A DNA stretch of 64,000 nucleotides from NCBI GenBank assembly GCA_024508935.1, contig JANINW010000037.1, forward strand, positions 1-64,000, read 5' to 3'. Source of the DNA: Flavipsychrobacter sp. (GTDB lineage: Bacteria > Bacteroidota > Bacteroidia > Chitinophagales > Chitinophagaceae). How positions within the stretch are numbered: position 1 is the first letter of the stretch; every line of letters starts with the position of its first letter. The notes beneath the pieces were generated by a model, which searched no databases, was not told the DNA's origin, and saw only the letters and a list, made by a program, of their open reading frames with translations. Of this stretch, positions 1 to 8,981 are shown one piece after another. A program made the position numbers and the translations under genes.

Positions 1-722
1 TTCCATTTTGGCAGGTCTAATTCTGGGTTCTTATCGGCAATGATTGTAAATGTAAAATCATACTGCTGCTGCAACTTACAAATGGCAGGTATAATATCAT
101 TTAGATAAGGCAGTGTAGAATGGCTGCCTGTCCATCCTACCACCAGCGGATGGTTGCCATGTTCTTTTATTTTGTTGTGCATCCGTTCCATGTCTACACA
201 AGTGGGCAGCTTTATTACATGGTTATTATACTGCCGGGCATATTGACATAAATAATCATTTCCTGGCGTTACCTTGTAAGCCCATTTACAGATCGAAGCT
301 ACTTTCCAGTTAGCTTTAAGGGATGCTGCAAGTTTATTGCTGCTGCTGGTATTCGGTATCCAGATGGCATCGTCAAAATCATAAATGATCTTTTTGCGCC
401 AAAGTTTTGCCAGTATCCATTCAAACACAGGAGGGCCTACCGGTGCGGATTCTCTATGAATAAAAATATAGTCGAAAAATGGAGCATCAAACAAAACAGT
501 TTTCCACCGTTTAAGAAAGCCTTTCAAAATGCCGGTTGCCTTTGATAAGGTATTCCCATTGCCATAAAGCAGTTTCCAGGTATTTGCATCCATAAACGGG
601 GCTATCCTGTAGTCGATATCTGCGTTTTCTATATAAGGTATAAACAGCTCAACCCTGAAACGCTGCGATGGCGCAACGTGTGTGGGATATGGAACAATGA
701 ACAATACCTTCTTGTTACGCAT
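1..722 (-). CDS. Glycosyltransferase, GT4-like (3' end cut by window edge)
   Basis: This is a partial gene absent from the ORF track because it runs off the left edge; about 240 N-terminal residues are visible. My translation from the ATG at 720-722 begins MRNKKVLFIVPYPTHVAPSQ and contains YDFDDAIW, a motif I associate with a Bacteroidota group of GT4 (GT-B fold) glycosyltransferases. A second Rossmann half appears to begin near VVGWTGS. The C-terminal nucleotide-sugar binding half is outside the window. The start overlaps the 3' end of the upstream glycosyltransferase gene by 8 nt, so it belongs to the same surface-glycan operon and is probably translationally coupled. Donor and acceptor sugars cannot be told from sequence. 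Confidence 0.8.
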   Translation of the reverse strand, partial: MRNKKVLFIVPYPTHVAPSQRFRVELFIPYIENADIDYRIAPFMDANTWKLLYGNGNTLSKATGILKGFLKRWKTVLFDAPFFDYIFIHRESAPVGPPVFEWILAKLWRKKIIYDFDDAIWIPNTSSSNKLAASLKANWKVASICKWAYKVTPGNDYLCQYARQYNNHVIKLPTCVDMERMHNKIKEHGNHPLVVGWTGSHSTLPYLNDIIPAICKLQQQYDFTFTIIADKNPELDLPKW

Positions 723-1827
723 GGTCATTTTTTATAGCTGCTGTAAAACCAGCAATATATTTTTCTATGCTGAATTTTTCACGCACATAGGTTTTTGCGG
801 CCATGCCTAGCTGTGCTCTTAGCGGTGCATTGCCGGCAAGCGTCACAATTGCTGCTGTCATAGCATCTATATCAGCTACAGGCACTAACATACCCGTGCG
901 CCCGTTATCAATTATTTCCTGTGGTCCGCCACATTTAGTGGCTATCACCGGTATGCCGTAAATGCATGCTTCCATAGTGGTCATGGACAAAGATTCACCA
1001 TCAGAGAAGTTAAGTAGTATATCGGCTGCTTTGATCTCCTGTTCTACATTGCTGTTAAAAGGAGAAAATGTTACCAGCTCCTCAATATCCAGTGCTTTAG
1101 CATTCGTTTCCAGTTCTTTTTTAAAATGTTTGTTTTTTTCCAGCCCCATGTCGCCACCTACAAATTTTAAAACAATATCCGCACCTTGCTGCTTTGCATT
1201 ATAAAATGCCTGCAGTGCATACTCCTGTCCCTTGCCTTTAATATAGTTTCCGAGGTAGAGCAGTTTAACCGGTTTACTATCACCCGGCTGTTTTGCAGGC
1301 AGATGTTCGGTAAAATCAACAGGGTCGTATATACGGATGGTATTGTTACCGGGAGGCAATTGACTGCGCACAATATCTGAAACGGCAATGACTTTATGGG
1401 AATGTTTCTGAGCAAAATGCACCCATATACTGCGGAAAATACCCGGTAAGCTAGCCGGAAGAAAACGCACATAGGTAATCAGCCTGCCTTTATACCCGGT
1501 CATTTTCAGCATAGCGCCCAGCAAGTTGTACAGGTCGTTTACCTGCACCACATCCGGTTTGTATTGGCGGACAATACGCCAGAGCAATACCGTATTACGT
1601 AATAGCCTGAATGGATATTTTATTAATACCGGGATGGATTTACGAATTTCCAGGAAGGGTATTTTATAAACCTTGAACCCCTTCTCCAGCAAATGTTGCT
1701 CTAGGTTGCTTTGTTCGTTTATTACAAAAATAAATTCATGTTCATTCTTTAACAGCATAGCCTCTTCCAATGCGCATTTAAACGCACCTGTGTAAGCTAT
1801 CGAGTTTTCTATGATCAGAATTTTCAC
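715..1827 (-). CDS. Glycosyltransferase family 4
   Basis: A 370-residue GT-B glycosyltransferase. The N-terminal acceptor half starts MKILIIENSIAYTG. The C-terminal donor half carries KLLYLGNYIKGKGQEYALQAF followed by the family's E-x7-E region (DGESLSMTTMEACIYGIPVIAT) and a GGPQEIIDNGRTGMLVP segment. It probably adds one sugar to a lipid-linked glycan at the inner face of the inner membrane. The start codon is GTG; no in-frame ATG lies near the family's usual N-terminus. It lies 13 nt after the preceding GT4 gene and overlaps the next by 8 nt. The family is clear, the sugar is not. Confidence 0.88.
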   Translation of the reverse strand: MKILIIENSIAYTGAFKCALEEAMLLKNEHEFIFVINEQSNLEQHLLEKGFKVYKIPFLEIRKSIPVLIKYPFRLLRNTVLLWRIVRQYKPDVVQVNDLYNLLGAMLKMTGYKGRLITYVRFLPASLPGIFRSIWVHFAQKHSHKVIAVSDIVRSQLPPGNNTIRIYDPVDFTEHLPAKQPGDSKPVKLLYLGNYIKGKGQEYALQAFYNAKQQGADIVLKFVGGDMGLEKNKHFKKELETNAKALDIEELVTFSPFNSNVEQEIKAADILLNFSDGESLSMTTMEACIYGIPVIATKCGGPQEIIDNGRTGMLVPVADIDAMTAAIVTLAGNAPLRAQLGMAAKTYVREKFSIEKYIAGFTAAIKNDHA

Positions 1828-1840
1828 GAATTGCGTAGTT

Positions 1841-3043
1841 TCATTTTTGTAATACCTGGCGCCACTGCTGCAGCATAGCTTTTAATGTAAAGCGCTCTGT
1901 AAGCATCCCGAAATCATCCTGCTGCGGCAGTGGTTTGCCCAGCCAATATAATATTTCCTCTGCCCACATGGTATATATCCTTTCGTCAATAATATTCAGC
2001 ATTGGCAGTAAACTACCTACGGGTGTTCTTATGCAGTCTGTAACAGGCGTGTCCGGCAGGTTCTGTATATTTAATATTTCCCTGGGGCCTGTGGGGCAGT
2101 CCGTTGTTACTACCGGTATATTGCAGATAAGTGCTTCGGCCAATACATTGGGGAACCCTTCCCATGATGAAGGCAATGCAAATAAACTGCTATGTGCGTA
2201 AAATTTGAAAGCATTAGACTGGAAGCCCATCAGGTAAACATCTGCATCTTCATAGTTGCCTTTCCAGTTGCAAACTTTAAGGTCTAGTTCCGCACACAAT
2301 TGCAACAGGTTCGGTTTCAATTCACCATCGCCAAGTATCATCAGGCGAACGTCTGACCGGCTGCGGACATTTTTTAGTACGCGGATCAGTTTGTCCTGCT
2401 CTTTTTGCATATGCAGCCTGCCCGATGTTATAATGACCGGGCGGGTAAAAATTTTTTCCTCTTCAGCAGTAAGTGGCTCGCCGCATTTTTGTTGGATCAC
2501 ATTTGTTTCGTAGAAATTATAGATGGTTTTCAGCTTTGAAGGTTGAATGCCAAAGTCTTGTTTCATTTCATCAGACAGAGCCTGCGTAACACAAATGATC
2601 TCGTCTGCTTTTTTATAGAGGAATGGTATGAGCAGTTTTTTGCGCAGCTTGCCCATCATGCCGGCTATCTCCTTGTCATGCGATTTTGAACCTCGTATAC
2701 TCAATACTACTTTTTCATGCTGTCTTGTAAGCACGTTAGCATAATCGGGGCCCTCAAGAAAACTGACAGATACGTCAATATGGTTTTGTTGTTTGATCTC
2801 TCTGAGTTTTTGGAGCCTGTATCGCCATGCTTTCAATTTCCCGATAATGCCGGTGCTGGCCGGTGGGTCAACGAACACCACATTGCTACAGGTTTTGTAA
2901 AAGCGTTCTCTGCCCGTGCCCGACAATATGCATAAGGTGACGTTTATATCCTTTTCCTGCTCCAGGTAATAGCTAAGCAGGGAAATAGAGCGCTCAGCGC
3001 CACCTTTCCCTAATTCTGAACCTATCAGCAGTACATTTTTCAT
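1841..3043 (-). CDS. Glycosyltransferase family 4
   Basis: The track gives 405 residues, but I prefer the internal Met of MKNVLLIGSELGKGGAERS. That ATG forms a 4-nt ATGA overlap with the asparagine synthase stop, and the GGAER motif falls at its normal place near the N-terminus. This leaves 400 residues. The C-terminal half has PVIITSGRLHMQKEQDKLIRVL and the donor-binding PSSWEGFPNVLAEALICNIPVVTTDCPTGPREIL with the E-x7-E pair. It is a retaining GT-B enzyme acting in the surface-glycan pathway. Codons upstream of the chosen Met lie inside the neighbouring gene. Confidence 0.88.
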   Translation of the reverse strand: MKNVLLIGSELGKGGAERSISLLSYYLEQEKDINVTLCILSGTGRERFYKTCSNVVFVDPPASTGIIGKLKAWRYRLQKLREIKQQNHIDVSVSFLEGPDYANVLTRQHEKVVLSIRGSKSHDKEIAGMMGKLRKKLLIPFLYKKADEIICVTQALSDEMKQDFGIQPSKLKTIYNFYETNVIQQKCGEPLTAEEEKIFTRPVIITSGRLHMQKEQDKLIRVLKNVRSRSDVRLMILGDGELKPNLLQLCAELDLKVCNWKGNYEDADVYLMGFQSNAFKFYAHSSLFALPSSWEGFPNVLAEALICNIPVVTTDCPTGPREILNIQNLPDTPVTDCIRTPVGSLLPMLNIIDERIYTMWAEEILYWLGKPLPQQDDFGMLTERFTLKAMLQQWRQVLQK

Positions 3044-4908
3044 GATTGAGCCATCCATTTTTTATGCCACATCACAAAGCTGAGAATGCGCCACATTTTT
3101 TCAATATTATATTCCTTATGGTGTTTTTTATACCATTCATACTTTTTAAACTCATGCATAACCTCGCCTGTATTTAGAACGCCGGTTTGTGCAATGGTTT
3201 CCGGTTTTATATATTCATGAAACAGGTCATCCATTTTATGGATGAACCAGTGGAAGATAGGTATAGAGAATCCCATCTTAGGCCTCATAAACAGGTCGCC
3301 GGGCAGGTATTGATGCAATATCTCTTTCAGTATCCATTTGCTTTCTCCGTTGTGCAGCTTCAGGTCAAGCGGCATTTGTGCTGCCAGCTCTACCAGTCGG
3401 TGGTCCAGCAATGGTTCACGCCCTTCTATGCTGTTGTGCATGGTAGCCCTGTCCATTTTTACCAGCAGGTCATCGGGCAGGTAATGCTGCATATCATAGG
3501 CCATCAGGCCATTCATATCGGCATGTACAAGCGTGTCACTACGCTGGTCGTCTGTGCCCGTGGTTAGTAACCTACTCACTTCCAGCCGGCTTTGGTTTGC
3601 CAGGAAGGAATTATAAAATGCCCCGGGTGTGTTTTGGCGCAGTAGTTCATCTACAACACTGGCACGGTGTTCGGCATTTTTAAAGTAGAGGTTTTTTAGT
3701 GCCGAACTGTTGAAAAGTGTTTTGGATCCCAGCGCCATTAATTTTCGCAGGGCTGCCGGTATCTGCATAAACCGGTTATAATAATTCAGCGTGCTCACAT
3801 AATGCGGATAGCCTGCAAATAATTCATCACCCCCGTTAGCAGATAATACAACCTTTATGCCTGCCTTTGCTGCCAATGCCGATATAATAGTGGTTGGCAC
3901 ACCTGAGGAATCCGCAAAAGGTTCATCATATACATCGTAGAAGTTTTCCATTGCCTCGTAGGCTTGTTCGATCTCGAGTATATAAGATGTATGTTTCGTA
4001 TCCAGTTGCCTGGCTATTTTTTCTGCGTAAGGTGCTTCGTTAAATTGTTCGTTCCTGAAGCCTATGGTAAATGTTTCTATGTTACCATAATGTTTACGCA
4101 GTATAGCAGTAACAAGAGAGCTGTCTATACCGCCACTGAGAAAAATGCCCACCGGTACATCTGATACCATACGTATGGTGCAGGCATCTATCAGTTTTTT
4201 GTGCAGTTCTTCCTGCCATTCTACTGTCGTAAGTACAGGTGCCGGTTTGCGGAATTGTTCATTTACATCCCAGTAGCATTTTATATCGGCAGTCCCATTT
4301 CGGTAATGCAGGTAGTGGCCGGGTAATAATTTTTTTGCATGGCTGAAAATGGTCTTTTCGCGCGATATATAACCAAAGCGAAAGTATTCAGTTACTGCTG
4401 CGCCATCAATGTCTTTATTGGTCATCAATGGCATGATAGCTTTTAGCTCGCTGGCAAACGCAAATCCATTATCAGTTGTGTAGTATAATGGCTTCACACC
4501 CATCCTGTCGCGAAAAACATATATACTATGGTCGCTTTTGTCATAGATGGCGAAAGCGAACATACCGGTGAACTTCTGCACAGCATCTACTCCCCATTTA
4601 TGAAAAGCTTTGATAAGCACTTCGGTATCTGACGAGGAATTGAAATGATATCCTTCAGTCACCAGTTCCTGCCTGATGTCTTGGAAGTTGTATATCTCCC
4701 CGTTATATGTCAGCGTTAGGTGCATAAACTGGTAAGGCTGGTTGCCCTTTTCAGACAAGTCTAAAATAGACAGCCTGTGGTGTATTAGGGTTATCTCTCC
4801 ATCTGTATATACGCCATGCGCATCCGGCCCGCGATGCGAGATACTCGCAGCAGCTTTATTTATCAGGGCAGTATCATACCTGCCCCATGTTCCGAGGATG
4901 CCACACAT
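3040..4908 (-). CDS. asnB: AsnB-type glutamine amidotransferase (asparagine synthase family)
   Basis: A 622-residue class II amidotransferase. The N-terminal Ntn-glutaminase domain starts MCGILGTWG with the nucleophile Cys2, followed by SHRGPDAHG and YNGEIYNF. The ATP-pyrophosphatase synthase domain has GIFLSGGIDSSLV (PP-loop SGGxDSS) near residue 260. It is longer than enterobacterial AsnB (about 554 residues) and similar in length to asparagine-synthase-like amidotransferases of exopolysaccharide clusters. In such clusters these enzymes are proposed to amidate uronic acids; P. aeruginosa WbpS is one example. Its position in the operon, with a 4-nt overlap to the next GT4, favours a glycan role, although free asparagine synthesis cannot be excluded. 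Family assignment is firm; substrate is inferred. Confidence 0.9.
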   Translation of the reverse strand: MCGILGTWGRYDTALINKAAASISHRGPDAHGVYTDGEITLIHHRLSILDLSEKGNQPYQFMHLTLTYNGEIYNFQDIRQELVTEGYHFNSSSDTEVLIKAFHKWGVDAVQKFTGMFAFAIYDKSDHSIYVFRDRMGVKPLYYTTDNGFAFASELKAIMPLMTNKDIDGAAVTEYFRFGYISREKTIFSHAKKLLPGHYLHYRNGTADIKCYWDVNEQFRKPAPVLTTVEWQEELHKKLIDACTIRMVSDVPVGIFLSGGIDSSLVTAILRKHYGNIETFTIGFRNEQFNEAPYAEKIARQLDTKHTSYILEIEQAYEAMENFYDVYDEPFADSSGVPTTIISALAAKAGIKVVLSANGGDELFAGYPHYVSTLNYYNRFMQIPAALRKLMALGSKTLFNSSALKNLYFKNAEHRASVVDELLRQNTPGAFYNSFLANQSRLEVSRLLTTGTDDQRSDTLVHADMNGLMAYDMQHYLPDDLLVKMDRATMHNSIEGREPLLDHRLVELAAQMPLDLKLHNGESKWILKEILHQYLPGDLFMRPKMGFSIPIFHWFIHKMDDLFHEYIKPETIAQTGVLNTGEVMHEFKKYEWYKKHHKEYNIEKMWRILSFVMWHKKWMAQS

Positions 4909-4933
4909 TTTTATTAGTTCTTATGTCTTATGT

Positions 4934-6136
4934 CTATAACTTCTCCAGGTAATCGGCCAATTGCACAATAAAATCATCCATCCGGTACGAATCGAGATTG
5001 TATTTGGCGTTCATGCCTATATCTATTGAAGTTTCTTTGTTGTTATACGCAAAAAGGATGCGTTCCTCAAGAGCATTGCTATCTCTTATAGGTACTATCC
5101 AGCAGCCACTGTTATTGCGGCTTAATAGTTCTCCCGAACCACAATTCTCTGTAATCAGCACCGGCAATCCGTAATGGGCTGCTTCCAATGCAGTATAAGG
5201 GCCGCCATCAATAAGGCTCGGCACTACGAAAAGATCCAGTTGCTTCATGAAATCAGGCACGTTGGCTACATGGCCTAACAACTTTACCTTCTTTATGTTT
5301 AAGTAGTTTTTAGTGATGTATCCATGCATCGATTCATCTATCGCCCCTGCTATCTGTAGTTGGATATCAAGTTCAGGGTATTGTTTCATCAGGTCGTCCC
5401 ATGCTTTCAGCAGGTATTGCAGGCCCTTCAATATTACAGTATGTGCCAGGTACCCTACTTTAAAAGTTCCGGTTCCGGCCTGCCTGCGCGGTATTGTTAC
5501 CGGTTTAAAATCAGGCTTCAGGTGGCCGGTTAGTTGTACTACTTCGCCCTGGAAATCAGATGCTTTATAGGTATCGTATACAGTAGGGTAAGAACCGATA
5601 ACCTTATCTACGTATTTAATTGATTTATTGAAATAGTTGATCCTTGCAGGGTAGGTATACGCATCTTCTGCATCAATACCCAGCATGGCTTTTTCTTCCG
5701 TTACCAGGTTCTTTATAAAATTCTCCTCCGGGTTAGCTGGAATGAATATTACCTGTATGCCGAGTTTCTTTGCTTTTTTAAAGGTGCGCAGCAAATAAGG
5801 CTGGGTAACAAATAGTATGTCTATGGAACCATCGATCTTTTTCGCACAGAAATAATCAAAGATCAGTTCCTGTGTAAAGCGAAACCATTGGGGTGTAAAG
5901 CGTAATATTTTATTCGCTTTATTTAAAGCAAACAAAACATACCTGGACCATTTTGATACAGGTGATGATGGGAAAGAAGTTGTGTACTTTCCTTTTGAAT
6001 AAACAATAAAATCGTGCAGCAAGCCACGCTGGTGTAGTATGTTTGAAAGATAATAGCCCAGTCTTGCCATACCTGCACCGCTATTAGCTGTCAGGGACTG
6101 GAAAGAGACTATTAATATTTTTTTCTTGCTGCTCAT
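4934..6136 (-). CDS. Glycosyltransferase family 4
   Basis: The track starts this ORF 39 codons too early, inside the acyltransferase gene. The Met of MSSKKKILIVSFQSL, which forms a 4-nt ATGA overlap with the upstream stop, is the better start and gives 400 residues. The N-terminal half has the GAGMARLGYYLS acceptor-side segment. The C-terminal half has FKVGYLAHTVILKGLQYLLKAW and VPSLIDGGPYTALEAAHYGLPVLIT. The first Glu of the usual E-x7-E pair is Asp/Gly here (DGGPYTALEA), a mild deviation also seen in other GT4 enzymes. A GT acting on a lipid-linked glycan is likely. Confidence 0.85.
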   Translation of the reverse strand: MSSKKKILIVSFQSLTANSGAGMARLGYYLSNILHQRGLLHDFIVYSKGKYTTSFPSSPVSKWSRYVLFALNKANKILRFTPQWFRFTQELIFDYFCAKKIDGSIDILFVTQPYLLRTFKKAKKLGIQVIFIPANPEENFIKNLVTEEKAMLGIDAEDAYTYPARINYFNKSIKYVDKVIGSYPTVYDTYKASDFQGEVVQLTGHLKPDFKPVTIPRRQAGTGTFKVGYLAHTVILKGLQYLLKAWDDLMKQYPELDIQLQIAGAIDESMHGYITKNYLNIKKVKLLGHVANVPDFMKQLDLFVVPSLIDGGPYTALEAAHYGLPVLITENCGSGELLSRNNSGCWIVPIRDSNALEERILFAYNNKETSIDIGMNAKYNLDSYRMDDFIVQLADYLEKL

Positions 6137-7305
6137 GCAGATAGTTTCAGTTTTTTGGTCCTCAGTTTTTCCAGGTAAGTAATACCGGGGTACTCTCCAA
6201 CATAATAAAGAAGCGCAGCCAGGGCCACGGCTATGCCAATACCCATGTACCATCCATACAATATGTATATCTCGTAAAAATGCAACCCTAATTTATAAAA
6301 GATAAGTTTCAATAAATAGATGGAAGCATAGTGTGTTACGTATAAAGTATAGCTAAACACGCCTATGTGCTCCAGCAACGGTATACGTATTACATATTTT
6401 AGTCCTGCAAATAATAATATGAATGTAAAGAGGATCATGCCAAGGCCTGTCAGCTTATTCGGGTCTTGGTGAAATAGATAAGATTTAGCAACCACCAGGC
6501 TTTCAAAGATGGCCAGTAAAAAAACAAGGCTCAGCAGTTTATTTAAACGGAAGCTCGCCAGTAAGCGGTCTCTTTGCATGTAAAACAGTATGCCTATAAG
6601 AAAATATATATTGTAGTCGGTAAGGAACTGGCGGGGTATATGATTGTGCTCATCATCTACATACTGGTAGCCCATCAGCATGCAGCCAATAACATAGGCA
6701 GCTATAGTAGCAACACCATACCACCTGAAATGTTTTATGATAAAAGGTGCCAGCAGGTAAAAGATGATCTCGTAGGGCAGCGACCAGTATTGAGGCGTGA
6801 GGAAATTGTTTTTTGGCATATATATGAAATTCGACACAAGGTTCCCGATGTCGTCAAATTTGTGGAACGGTATACTCAATGCCATATGCCCTTCTGTGCC
6901 ATGGTTGAACACATCGGGTGCAGCTATTTTTATGATCACAAAAACGAGTATTGCCCACACGATGCCAAGTATGTATGGAGGATATAAACGTACTAACCTT
7001 CGTATATAAAACCCTGTGGTATCGTCATTATTGCTGATGCTGTGTGCAATAGAGAAGCCTGATAATATAAAAAACAGTATTACAAATTCCGGCCCGAGGT
7101 TGGTGTGCTGCATTAGCAGGAAGTTCAGCCATTCCCACCAGTGCCATGCCGATTTTGGAGCAATGTTTTGCGCATACTTCATAGCATTGGTGAACATCAA
7201 TCCTCTTGAATGGTTGATGACAACATATAAGGCCGCCAGCCCACGCATCCAGTTGATGATGCGCCAGTCTATCTTATAGGTCGATATGTTGTTTTGTGCT
7301 TGCAC
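6133..7305 (-). CDS. Acyltransferase 3 family membrane protein (OafA/YrhL-like)
   Basis: A 390-residue polytopic protein with about ten hydrophobic segments. It opens with the family signature NWMRGLAALYVVINHSRG, which contains the catalytic His, and has HLGPEFVILFFILSGFSIAHS-like text and RRLVRLYPPYILG in the usual order. Such enzymes transfer O-acyl groups, commonly acetyl, to cell-surface sugars. The start is a GTG immediately after the TAA of the deacetylase gene (TAAGTG); no suitable ATG precedes the signature. It ends in a 4-nt overlap with the following GT4. In this operon it probably decorates the repeat unit or a lipid-linked intermediate. Confidence 0.87.
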   Translation of the reverse strand: MQAQNNISTYKIDWRIINWMRGLAALYVVINHSRGLMFTNAMKYAQNIAPKSAWHWWEWLNFLLMQHTNLGPEFVILFFILSGFSIAHSISNNDDTTGFYIRRLVRLYPPYILGIVWAILVFVIIKIAAPDVFNHGTEGHMALSIPFHKFDDIGNLVSNFIYMPKNNFLTPQYWSLPYEIIFYLLAPFIIKHFRWYGVATIAAYVIGCMLMGYQYVDDEHNHIPRQFLTDYNIYFLIGILFYMQRDRLLASFRLNKLLSLVFLLAIFESLVVAKSYLFHQDPNKLTGLGMILFTFILLFAGLKYVIRIPLLEHIGVFSYTLYVTHYASIYLLKLIFYKLGLHFYEIYILYGWYMGIGIAVALAALLYYVGEYPGITYLEKLRTKKLKLSA

Positions 7306-8193
7306 TTATTGTTTCAGCATTTGAGATAATGACATTTTTTTTACCGGGAACTTCGCTACATGATCCAGGAATTCCATCAATACCTGTTTCATGGTTATTT
7401 TCTCGTCATACACCATAGGGTAATCAAATTCTGCATAGTGTGTAGAGAGTACAAAGTCTCCATCAAATTTTCGTACCATATCAAAGTCTTCTATCAGCGT
7501 ATTCAGCCGTGTATTGGGCTGCAGCGGGTAGTGGTAGGCTATTTCAGAATGGTTACTATATTTTACTACATGCGGATAATCGGCATCGGCATGCATCAGT
7601 TTAAATGCCAGCTGTTTGCCTATATTATAGAGCCCTCTCAGGTTCTTTTCTTTCTTATAGAAGGTAATGCCCCCGCCGCAGATATTCAGTCCTGCATTCA
7701 AAACCGCCTTGTAGCCCTGCAGCGACAAAAGATTTTGCGGCGGTGTGAAAACGCTGATAGGGTAGCGGAACAAACTGCTGAGATGCTGTACTTCTGCTTT
7801 TATGTCGTTGGTTAAATTGCGGGTGGTATAATATTCGGCGCCGCGCACAAAATTGTTCTGCATTTGTGGTGGCAGTGCGCTGTCTTCATTTCTATGGTAT
7901 TTGGCGTGGAAGCCAATATCCAGTTTCCCTTCAGCAATCTTTTCACGCATAAACGAAACAAGCTCACTGTTGTTTTCAATAGGATGCGGCTCGTTATCTG
8001 CGGTCCACGCTGCCCAGTCAGTATTTTGCTTGTCTTTATATATCTGGTGCACCCAATAAAGCCAGTTGCCTTTTACCTTAGATATCAGGCAAAGCGTTGG
8101 TGCAAATTCATGCCATATATCACCATAACAATGCTCCAGCTCGGCAGGAGTTGTAAAGAAATTAGTATCATCATCGCGTATGGCAAATCTCAT
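7306..8193 (-). CDS. NodB-like polysaccharide deacetylase family protein
   Basis: A 295-residue protein beginning MRFAIRDDDTNFF. It shows acidic residues near the N-terminus (RDDDT), GFHAKYHRN with the H-x3-H metal-binding pair, and FVLSTHYAEFDYP near the C-terminus. This is the layout of divergent NodB-fold deacetylases in glycan clusters. It has no signal peptide or membrane segment, so it would act in the cytoplasm, perhaps removing an N-acetyl group from a lipid-linked or nucleotide-linked sugar. The start is 5 nt after the GT25 gene and the end abuts the acyltransferase start. Fold assignment is fairly safe; catalytic activity is inferred. Confidence 0.75.
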   Translation of the reverse strand: MRFAIRDDDTNFFTTPAELEHCYGDIWHEFAPTLCLISKVKGNWLYWVHQIYKDKQNTDWAAWTADNEPHPIENNSELVSFMREKIAEGKLDIGFHAKYHRNEDSALPPQMQNNFVRGAEYYTTRNLTNDIKAEVQHLSSLFRYPISVFTPPQNLLSLQGYKAVLNAGLNICGGGITFYKKEKNLRGLYNIGKQLAFKLMHADADYPHVVKYSNHSEIAYHYPLQPNTRLNTLIEDFDMVRKFDGDFVLSTHYAEFDYPMVYDEKITMKQVLMEFLDHVAKFPVKKMSLSQMLKQ

Positions 8194-8198
8194 AGTGA

Positions 8199-8981
8199 TT
8201 ACTTTTTCAGTACAATATTTTTATAGGTGTTGGAGTAATTCATGCGTCTTTTCTTTATGGCCGGTGCTATCAGTGGTATGTTCCATACCATTGCTTTCTC
8301 TACCAGCTTTTTGCCTATTTCCTGCAGCCTGTTTTGTGTATATCCTATTTCAGATCCAAAATCTGCATTCTCGGTAATAGGCATCGGGTAAACGCAATCT
8401 ACCGTATCTATCAGCCCGTCCATATGGTATACTATCCATGAGTCGGCCTGGCAGAGGAGCGGTGTATTGTAGTCCAGTATTTTCTTTGCAGTCTCTCTCG
8501 ATAAAATATAAGCGGCAGCCCTGCCTACACCATGTATGTCTGCAGGTGTGCAGATGCTATAATTGTCTGAAGCGCCTTTTAATATTTTGCCCTGCTGTGC
8601 AGTCAATTCCAGTTGGCCTTCCCTGCACCAGAAATAAGTAAGCAGTGTTATAGCCCTTGGGTTAGCTATTTTATCAAGCGCAGCAAGTATGGCCGACAGG
8701 TTCTTTTCCGTGATCAATACATCGTCTTCCAGCACCAGCGCAAAAGGTTCAGCCTGGTTTTGCATGCGCTCATATACCCTGTTGTGCGAAAGCGCGCAGC
8801 CTGCCTGCGAGCGCGTAAATTCCTGGGGTGTATTAGTGCTTTTCAGGAAGTCTTCTTCGCTCATGGCTTTACCCTCCACAGCTTCCACTATCTCGTACGA
8901 AATGCCGAGCGCCTCCAGCTGTGCTACCATAGCATCGCGCCGGTTCCTGCTTCGTTTCATATTTATCACATATACCTTCAC
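8199..8981 (-). CDS. Glycosyltransferase family 25 (LPS-type)
   Basis: A 260-residue GT25 protein: MKVYVINMKRSRNRRDAM at the start, SQAGCALSHNRVYERM, and the DxD-like VLEDDVLITEKN motif around residue 83, then a region ending in YNFSNTY-like basic text. GT25 enzymes typically add galactose or related sugars to LPS or capsule. The start is GTG, overlapping the upstream GT4 stop as GTGA (4 nt), which supports translational coupling. The C-terminus is basic and may contact the membrane. Confidence 0.88.
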   Translation of the reverse strand: MKVYVINMKRSRNRRDAMVAQLEALGISYEIVEAVEGKAMSEEDFLKSTNTPQEFTRSQAGCALSHNRVYERMQNQAEPFALVLEDDVLITEKNLSAILAALDKIANPRAITLLTYFWCREGQLELTAQQGKILKGASDNYSICTPADIHGVGRAAAYILSRETAKKILDYNTPLLCQADSWIVYHMDGLIDTVDCVYPMPITENADFGSEIGYTQNRLQEIGKKLVEKAMVWNIPLIAPAIKKRRMNYSNTYKNIVLKK

